This document shows, one piece after another, positions 58,003 through 64,000 of a DNA stretch of 64,000 nucleotides; position 1 is the first letter of the stretch; every line of letters starts with the position of its first letter. The translations under genes and the position numbers were made by a program. The DNA comes from Corynebacterium stationis. Lineage in GTDB: Bacteria > Actinomycetota > Actinomycetes > Mycobacteriales > Mycobacteriaceae. The notes beneath the pieces are model-generated. The model had not been told where the DNA came from. It did no database searches and was given only the letters and a program-made list of their open reading frames with translations. The stretch covers positions 1 to 64,000 of the forward strand of contig NZ_CP009251.1 in the NCBI RefSeq assembly GCF_001941345.1, in the 5' to 3' direction.

Positions 58003-59499
58003 GGGTGAGTTCAACCGGTCGATGCAACACCGGTCTGTTGAAGTAATCGTAGCTGCTCGGCAAATACTTCCGCGGGCGTACGCCAGCCGAGAGCTTTCCG
58101 GGGCCGGTTGTTGAGCGCGAGAGCAACTGCTTCGAGTTCCTCGGCCGACCACCGAGACAGGTCGGTGCCTTTCGGGAAGTACTGCCGCAACAACCCGTTT
58201 GTGTTCTCGTTCGTCGGGCGCTGCCAGGGCGAGTGGGGGTCGGCGAAGAACACTCTCGTGCCAGTATCGAGGGTGAACTGCGCGTGCCCGGAGAGCTCTT
58301 TCCCGCGATCCCAGGTCAGGGTCTGGCGCAACTGGAGAGGCAGAGCAGACAGCGACGTCGCCAGTGCGGCGTTCATCGCGAGAGCCCCATAGCCGCCCAG
58401 CGCGGGACCGTTTTTCACTACGGGCTGCTCGTCCCAACCTTCTAAGCGAGGCAGATGCACTAGGATTGTGGAGCGGCTGGAGCGTTCGACGAGGGTCCCG
58501 ATCGCCGAGCGACCGGTGCCGATTATCAGGTCGCCTTCCCAATTCCCGGCAACCGAGCGATCATCGGCCTCAGAGGGTCGTTTAGAGAGCACCACATCCT
58601 CGGTGACGTGTCCCTGTGGCTTGTTCCGTGACCGTTTCCGCGGCTGGCGCAGCGCCCGCCCGGTACGCAGGCAGGTTACCAGCTCGCGTTTGAGCGCGCC
58701 GCGTCCCTCGATGTAGAGCGACTGGTAGATTGCCTCCGGGCTGATACGCATGGACTCATCATCGGGGAAATCGATCGTCAATCGGTGGGAAATCTGTTCC
58801 GGGCTCCACGCTAGCGACCACCGTCGGTCAGCCCGATGAGGCTTGTTCAACCCCTTCCAAGGCGAACGCCGCTGGCCCATCGACCACGGTGCCATCAATC
58901 CGGTGCACCTTGCCTGCGAGACGGTCCTGCACGTACTGCCGCAGCGCGTCGTTTACGGCTAACTTCGCGGCTTTCGGGCGCTTCGCGGTCTCCTGCGCCT
59001 TCCACTGCGCCACTAGCGCTCGATACTCGGACCTTCCGCCCCTAGTCGCTGCGTTGCGGCGCAGTTCTCGGGAGAGCGTTGCCGGGTCACGCCCCAGTTC
59101 ACGGGCGATCTCGCGCACGCCTTTGTCTTTGGCGCGCATCAGTGCGATCTCTTCACGCTCTTCGAACGACAGGTATCGGCCCGATGGTTCGGCCAGACTC
59201 AGTGGTGGCATACCGCCAGCGTGGCGGAACCAGCGCATCCCGACGGGGACGGACACGCCCACCGCGTTCGCCGCTTCCGCCGTCGTCACCCCGGTCGCGA
59301 TCAGCCGCCAGAACTGCCGCTGCACCACCCGCGACGGAGAAGGCCGTCCAGGCGACCGCATCGGCGGCCGCAGCGCCCGGTCTGCCCGCCACTGCCGACG
59401 AACCCTCTCGGGCGCATCTCCGGTCTTCGCAATCCAGTCTTTCCTCGCCACCAAACACCTCCGTTGTCAAGGTGTTGCGACGACCGATTGAATCCACCC
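58003..59499 (-). mobile_element. IS30-family element 1
   Basis: The 1.5-kb element has imperfect inverted repeats: minus-strand end GGGTGGATTCAATCGGTCGT versus GGGTGAGTTCAACCGGTCGA at the other end. On the minus strand CAG occurs on both sides, consistent with a 3-bp target duplication. The sequences on its two sides come from two different IS3-type transposases broken at the same conserved codons. Confidence 0.85.
58011..59454 (-). pseudogene. IS30 transposase, frameshifted
   Basis: The N-terminal part (59454 to about 58870) has the family helix-turn-helix YLSFEEREEIALMRAKDKG and IARELGRDPATLSRELRRNA. The C-terminal part (to 58011) has the DDE domain (NWEGDLIIGTGRSAIGTLVE, TWDRGKELSGHAQF, ADPHSPWQRPTNENTNGLLR). 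They lie in different frames, with the shift near 58855-58875. One frame change restores a full IS30 transposase. Confidence 0.88.
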
Positions 59500-60161
59500 T
59501 GCGCACCGGCATCGGAGTGATGGACAATGCCGGTGGCGGTGAAGCCCATCCGCGTCCGTTTCCGGCTGAACAACGCGTGTTCCAGGGCCATGAGCACCAT
59601 CCGGGTGACCACCCAGCCGAGGATCATCCGCGAGTACGCGTCGACGATGAAGGCGACGTAGCAGAATCCCTTGCTGGTCCACACGTAGGTGAAGTCCGCG
59701 ATCCACCACTGATCCGGACGCGTCGGATGGCTCCACCGCCGGTTGATCAGGTCCGGGTGCCGACGGTGGGCAGGGTGGGCCACGGTCGTTTTCTTGCAGT
59801 GCATCCCTCGTGAGACACCGTGGATGCCGGTGATCTTCATCAGCCGTTCGACCTGGTCACGCCCGATGGTCATGCCGTCGCGTATGGCGGTCTTCCAGAG
59901 CTTGCGCCGGCCGTAAACCTTGCGGTTTCCCTCCCACAGCCGAAAGATGCGGTGGGCATCGTAGGCCTCATCCAGCTCAGCTTCTGAGGGGCCGAAGCCG
60001 CGGGCCTGGTGGGCGTAAAAGGTGCTCGGGGCAATCGCGATGCCATGGGCAGTCAAGGTTTCGCAGATTGGCTCGACCCCGAAGCGCTTCCGGTAGGTGC
60101 GGATGAACTCCACGATCACCGAAGTTTGCGGTCGAGCTCCGCCTGAGCGAAAAAGCCGACT
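59500..60161 (-). pseudogene. IS3 OrfB (second type), 5' part
   Basis: The minus strand encodes the first 200 or so residues of an IS3-type OrfB: FIRTYRKRFGVEPICETLTA, APSTFYAHQARG, VYGRRKLWKTAIRDG, QWWIADFTYVWTSKGFCYVA and GIVHHSDAGAQ, where IS30 element 1 begins. It belongs to a different IS3 subgroup from the fragments at 54585 and 57684. The end of its orfA (FFAQAELDRKLR) is visible near 60155-60120, and IS30 element 2 separates this from the main part of orfA. Confidence 0.85.
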
Positions 60162-61384
60162 TAGACTCAACCCGTGAGTGCAACACCATCTCCGCCCACC
60201 TCATGAAGGGGAGAATCAGATGGCCACAATCGGACGGCCAGGCTTACCCAAAGATCAACGCCAGAAAGTCTGGGATCTATGGAAGACCGGTTCTTCCCTC
60301 AGCGAAATATCACGTGAAGTCGGTTCCCCGCCAGGATCAATCTTTTCCATTCTCCTGCCCCGGGGAGGGATTTATCTTCCCGCGCAGAAACACCGCCCAG
60401 GCTCTCTTACGCTGGCAGAGCGTGAAGAGATCTCCCGCGGTATAAGCGCCGGGATGTCCTGCCGCGCCATTGCCCGGATGCTCAACCGCTCGGCGTCGAC
60501 CATCAGCCGCGAAATCAACCGCAACAAGGGCCGTCAGGCTTACCGCGCCATCGATGCCGATGATCGATCTTGGCGCCGTGCCCGACGACCGCAACGCTGC
60601 ACACTCGCCAAGAACCCGGTCCTGCGCGGATACGTGGCCGCGCGCCTGCGTGAAGACTGGTCACCGGAACAGATCGCCGGACGACTCAAGATCACCTACT
60701 CTCCCACCTCGCGGATGCAGATCTCTCACGAGTCGATCTACAAATCACTGTTCATCCAGTCCAGGGGTGTGTTGCCGAAAGCCCTGCAGAAACGTCTCCG
60801 TTCCCGCCGGCCGATCAGGAAGGCACGCTCCAACACGACCAGTGGGCAGTGGCGCTCCCAGATCAAAGACGCCGTGCCGATCTCCCAGCGCCCGGCGGAG
60901 GGAGATGACCGGGCCCAGATCGGGCACTGGGAGGGAGATCTCGTCATCGGCTCCGGTCAGTCGCAGATCGCTACGGTGGTCGAACGCGCGACTCGGTTGA
61001 CGCGGGTTGTGCACGTCCACTCCCGTCATGCGGCATCCGTGACAGCAGGACTCGTTCGTGAATTGCGGCATCTGCCGGATAGGGCGAAGCGGTCGTTGAC
61101 GTGGGACCGGGGAATGGAATTGGCCGGTCATAAAGAAGTCGCTGCCGGTACGGGGATGAAGGTGTATTTCGCTGATCCTCATTCCCCGTGGCAACGTGGA
61201 ACAAACGAGAATACTAACCGGTTGTTGCGGCAGTACTTTCCGAAGAAGTCATCGATGAAGGGCTTCAGTCAGGCCGATCTTGATGAGGTCGCTGACAAGC
61301 TCAACAACCGTCCCCGCAAGGTTCTCGGGTTCCGTACCCCCCGCTGAGCAGTACGAAGTGATGTTGCGTTGACGGATTGAACCC
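60162..61384 (+). mobile_element. IS30-family element 2
   Basis: The ends are imperfect inverted repeats: plus strand GACTCAACCCGTGAGTGCAACACC near 60164-60187 against minus strand GGTTCAATCCGTCAACGCAACATC near 61384-61361. It interrupts the orfA-orfB junction of an IS3 element; GTC on both sides suggests a 3-bp target duplication, though boundaries are uncertain by a few bases. It is a different IS30 type from element 1. Confidence 0.8.
60220..61347 (+). CDS. IS30-family transposase, apparently intact
   Basis: This 375-residue transposase has an N-terminal helix-turn-helix (GSSLSEISREVGSPPGSIFS), the IS30 signature LAEREEISRGISAGMSCRAI plus ARMLNRSASTISREINRNKG, and the DDE catalytic domain (GHWEGDLVIGSGQSQIATVV, TWDRGMELAGHKEV, FADPHSPWQRGTNENTNRLL). 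The ATG at 60220 has an AAGGGGAGA site. No frameshift was found, so it may be active. Confidence 0.93.
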   Translation: MATIGRPGLPKDQRQKVWDLWKTGSSLSEISREVGSPPGSIFSILLPRGGIYLPAQKHRPGSLTLAEREEISRGISAGMSCRAIARMLNRSASTISREINRNKGRQAYRAIDADDRSWRRARRPQRCTLAKNPVLRGYVAARLREDWSPEQIAGRLKITYSPTSRMQISHESIYKSLFIQSRGVLPKALQKRLRSRRPIRKARSNTTSGQWRSQIKDAVPISQRPAEGDDRAQIGHWEGDLVIGSGQSQIATVVERATRLTRVVHVHSRHAASVTAGLVRELRHLPDRAKRSLTWDRGMELAGHKEVAAGTGMKVYFADPHSPWQRGTNENTNRLLRQYFPKKSSMKGFSQADLDEVADKLNNRPRKVLGFRTPR

Positions 61385-61677
61385 AAGGACGCCGTCTTCA
61401 AAATCTCATTGGCACGTCGCAGCTTGGCCACTTCCTTGGCCTGCTCGTCGTAGGCGGCCTGGAGTTGCTCGTAGGACAAGGAACTGGGCTCAGGAGCTTC
61501 GGCCTGCTTTTCCTGTTTGCGGATCCAGTTGCGCAAGGTGGATTCCTTCACGCCGAGAAGCTCGCCGATTTCCCGGCGAGCACCTGCCTTGGAGATGTCG
61601 CCTTCCTCCAGGCGTTCGAAGTACATGCGCACCGCGCGGTCCTGCGTGGCTGCGTCGTACTGACTGGGTCGTGCCAT
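61385..61677 (-). pseudogene. IS3 OrfA, 3' end interrupted
   Basis: The 98 or so residues from 61677 form an IS3 OrfA: ATQDRAVRMYFERLEEG, the helix-turn-helix EIGELLGVKESTLRNWIRKQ and a leucine-rich coiled coil with RRANEILKTAS. There IS30 element 2 begins. The few remaining orfA residues lie beyond that element near 60155. It pairs with the OrfB fragment at 59500-60161. Confidence 0.85.
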
Positions 61678-61850
61678 GCTGATCTTCCTCCTAGGGTAAA
61701 ACCTAGTCTCCGACCAACCCAGGCCACCTCACACCATCTGAATCCCTCATCTGGTCAGGATTCGCAATGATGACTGGAAACCGTCAACCTTCCGCTTCCG
61801 ATTCGTTGCTTGCCGGACGCAAAGACATGAAAAGCGCAGTCGATATGGGC
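61678..61850. other. IS3 left-end region and mntH 3' spacer
   Basis: The 173 bases upstream of orfA and downstream of mntH contain the likely IS3 terminal region (GGAGACTAGGTTTTACCC on the minus strand near 61717-61700). No gene was seen. Confidence 0.4.
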
Positions 61851-63089
61851 TCAAACGATACCTGTTTCGAGCGCGATGAGTGCGATGTTGAGTGCAATGA
61901 TTCCGGCAGTGACGAGCCAGCCCATCGCCGTTGTCCACCAAGTATTTACCGCGGATCCCATGAGCTTTTTTCGCGAGGTCAGCCACACCAGAGGAACGAG
62001 GGCGAACGGGATCCCAAAGGAGAGGATCACCTGACTCAGCACCAGGGCATACGTGGGGTCGGTACCGATCGCGAGCACGATGATGGACGGGATGATGGTG
62101 ATCAGACGTCGGGTGAGGAGTTTCAGGCGGGTGCGGAAGAGACCGCCCATGATATCGCTCCCAGCATAAGCGCCGACAGCTGTCGAGGCGAGACCGGAGG
62201 CCAGGAGTGCGATCGCGAACATCCACCCGGCCGTAACTCCAAGCGCATTCTGTATGGCGGCGTGGGCACCTTCAAGGGTATCGGTGCCCGATACCCCGGG
62301 AAGAACGGTCGCAGCAACGAGCAGCATCACCAGGTTGACGGATCCTGCGATCGTGAGCGCGATCGTGACATCGACTCGAGTGGCTCGAATCAGCCGCGGC
62401 AACGGATAGGTCTTATCGATTCCGAAGCGGTCACGGGCAAGTGAAGAGTGGGCGTAGATCGCATGCGGCATAACCGTCGCCCCCAAGATGCTCGCTGCAA
62501 GCAGCACCGACTGAGTACCATCGAACCGAGGAATCATCCCCTCAAGGACAGCACCGGGTTCGGGCGGCGCCAGGAACAGGCCGTAACAAAATCCGACCAC
62601 GATGACCATCATCAGGCCGATGATCGCGAACTCGAAGGTCTTCGCGTCCCGCCTAGCCTGTACCAGAAGCAAGATAGTGGAGATCAAGCCCGTGATGATC
62701 GCCCCCATCACGAGTGGAATGTCGAACAGGATCCACAGGGCTACCGCTCCGCCGATTACCTCGGCAATATCAGTGGCGATCGCCACGAACTGCGCCTGCA
62801 GTCCGTATAGAACCCGACCTGGTCGGCTCTTGATGCGCTTCCCCAGGAGCTCAGCCATGCTCGACCCCGTGGCCAAGCCCAACTTCGCGGACATGTACTG
62901 GATCAACCAAGCCGCCATATTGGCCGCAACAATCACCCACACCAGCAAGTACCCAAACTGCGCTCCTGCTGACATATTGACCGCCACATTGCCCGGATCA
63001 AGGTAAGCGACCCCCGCCACCAAGGCAGGGCCAAGCAGCCAAGCGGTCTTGCGGCCCCGGGTTTTGGGCTCGGCGATTCCGGCACTCAT
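61851..63089 (-). CDS. mntH: Nramp-family Mn2+/Fe2+ transporter MntH
   Basis: This 412-residue protein of about eleven membrane segments has the family metal-binding motifs Asp31-Pro-Gly-Asn34 in TM1 and Met207-Pro-His209 in TM6, plus a TM4-5 segment with DIAEVIGGAVAL. It imports Mn2+ or Fe2+ by proton symport. The sequence is intact. Manganese uptake fits an island that otherwise removes toxic divalent metals and guards against oxidative damage. Confidence 0.93.
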   Translation of the reverse strand: MSAGIAEPKTRGRKTAWLLGPALVAGVAYLDPGNVAVNMSAGAQFGYLLVWVIVAANMAAWLIQYMSAKLGLATGSSMAELLGKRIKSRPGRVLYGLQAQFVAIATDIAEVIGGAVALWILFDIPLVMGAIITGLISTILLLVQARRDAKTFEFAIIGLMMVIVVGFCYGLFLAPPEPGAVLEGMIPRFDGTQSVLLAASILGATVMPHAIYAHSSLARDRFGIDKTYPLPRLIRATRVDVTIALTIAGSVNLVMLLVAATVLPGVSGTDTLEGAHAAIQNALGVTAGWMFAIALLASGLASTAVGAYAGSDIMGGLFRTRLKLLTRRLITIIPSIIVLAIGTDPTYALVLSQVILSFGIPFALVPLVWLTSRKKLMGSAVNTWWTTAMGWLVTAGIIALNIALIALETGIV

Positions 63090-63161
63090 CTCGTTGTCTC
63101 ACACCTTGTCAAACAGTCGTTACAAAAACTTCGTTCGGTCCAGCTTTACTGCGCTGCCTGG

Positions 63162-63418
63162 TCAACCATCATCGTTTTGTCCGACGACCCGGGACCAGGC
63201 CTCCGGGCCATTCCAGATGCGCGGGCCAAATAGCGCGTTGCCCTCATCGTCGGTCTCGGGCCAATCCATCAGCAGCTCCTCAGGGAGCAGCTCGCCGACG
63301 GCCGCTGCCGGTCCCCGCCCGGGCCCACCATGAGGGCCACCTCGGCCTCGGGGGCGATGTGGGCGACGGCGTCGGCCAGGACGACCGCGAATTCGACGCT
63401 GTCCTGGATGAAACAATC
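63162..63418 (-). pseudogene. Fragment of an unknown acidic protein
   Basis: The minus strand has SVEFAVVLADAVAHIAPEAE and then, in another frame, GELLPEELLMDWPETDDEGN with GPRIWNGPEAWSRVVGQNDD and a stop at 63162. The two pieces read like one protein with a frameshift near 63315. The family was not recognised. Confidence 0.5.
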
Positions 63419-63490
63419 GGCACTATCGCGGAAGCCTCACGCACCTGACTACGCCTTCCGAGAAGGCGCGGTGGGTGTCTCCTGCTGGAA

Positions 63491-64000
63491 TCAGCCGTCG
63501 GTCGGAGCCAGGTGAGCCGGGTCCAGGTCGATCCGGCGTAGCAGCTGGGCGTTGAGGGCGACGATGATCGTGGACAGGGACATCAAGATCGCGCCCACGG
63601 CCGGGGACAGCACGAACCCGATCGGGGCGAGCACTCCGGCGGCCAGGGGAACGGCGAGGATGTTGTAGCCAGAGGCCCAGACCAGGTTCTGGACCATCTT
63701 GCGGTAGCTGGCATGGGAGAGCTCGATCATCGACAGCACGGCCCTGGGATCATCACTGGCCAGGACCACCCCGGCGGACTCCATCGCCACATCTGTACCC
63801 GCGCCAATCGCAATACCGACCTCGGCCCGGGCCAGGGCCGGGGCGTCATTGACACCGTCGCCGACCATGGCCACGCTCAGACCGCGCTCCTGCAGCTGGG
63901 TGACCTTGGTGTCCTTGTCCTGCGGCAGAACCTCGGCGAAGACCTCATCGATCCCCAGATCCTTGCCCACTGCCTGGGCGACCTGGGTGGCGTCACCGGT
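63491..64000 (-). CDS. Copper-type P-ATPase, C-terminal part (runs off window)
   Basis: The frame continues past the right edge. The visible 169 residues include [16 protein letters not shown], the hinge [20 protein letters not shown] and the last two membrane helices with [19 protein letters not shown] and [20 protein letters not shown]. The N and MSLST residues in the last helices are the Cu(I)-binding signature of CopA-type ATPases. The N-terminal part is outside the window. Confidence 0.9.
   Translation of the reverse strand, partial: TGDATQVAQAVGKDLGIDEVFAEVLPQDKDTKVTQLQERGLSVAMVGDGVNDAPALARAEVGIAIGAGTDVAMESAGVVLASDDPRAVLSMIELSHASYRKMVQNLVWASGYNILAVPLAAGVLAPIGFVLSPAVGAILMSLSTIIVALNAQLLRRIDLDPAHLAPTDG

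Overview
The window starts at dnaA and looks like the replication-origin region of a Corynebacterium chromosome. The order dnaA - oriC - dnaN - recF - dciA - gyrB - gyrA - DUF3566 - tRNA-Ile/tRNA-Ala, the protein sequences, several likely leaderless starts and a perfect 14-bp parS core at 23.37 kb all fit that genus. The first 25 kb has moderate GC. From about 25.3 kb to the right edge the DNA is visibly richer in G+C, full of insertion sequences and gene fragments, and carries metal, redox and respiration genes. This is an accessory island that runs off the window.

1-12.8 kb holds the replication and topoisomerase genes, with a small CopG-like/Fic-associated toxin-antitoxin pair and two genes of unknown function. 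12.8-25.3 kb holds two identical tRNA-Ala genes, a badly decayed coding stretch (13.3-14.2 kb), a metallophosphoesterase, a NUDIX hydrolase, a CycA-type permease, panB-panC (panB has a frameshift), sucCD, a ring-cleaving-type dioxygenase divergent from a MarR regulator, a cupin protein and a SRPBCC protein. It ends in an amidohydrolase gene cut off by an IS3 remnant, which is the left border of the island.

25.3-57.7 kb is a mosaic metal-resistance and respiration island. Intact parts are two CDF exporters, a Zn/Cd/Pb-type P-ATPase with its CmtR sensor, CopC, a CopD-CtaG fusion, an M23 peptidase, a third ArsR-family sensor, DsbA plus VKOR, the cydABDC operon for cytochrome bd oxidase, and cadD-cmtR. 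Between them lie truncated or fused copies of the same genes: VKOR three times, DsbA three times (one intact), SURF1 twice (one split by an IS110 element, one a tail only), cadD three times (one intact) and a serine resolvase twice. A roughly 30-bp motif recurs four times at the module edges. The cadD-cmtR-recombinase-motif-resolvase segment at 55.5-57.7 kb has an internally deleted, inverted counterpart at 27.7-28.6 kb, so these relatives bracket about 29 kb.

57.7-61.7 kb is a nest of insertion sequences: IS3-type elements interrupted by two different IS30-type elements. 61.8-64 kb has an Nramp (MntH) transporter, a decayed fragment and the 3' end of a copper-type P-ATPase.

Taken together the island exports Zn/Cd/Pb and probably copper, supports cell-envelope disulfide formation (DsbA needs VKOR to be reoxidised), and supplies a copper-independent terminal oxidase (bd) beside genes for copper handling and copper-oxidase assembly (CtaG, SURF1). 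That combination is plausible for respiring under metal stress, but this is inference from gene content.
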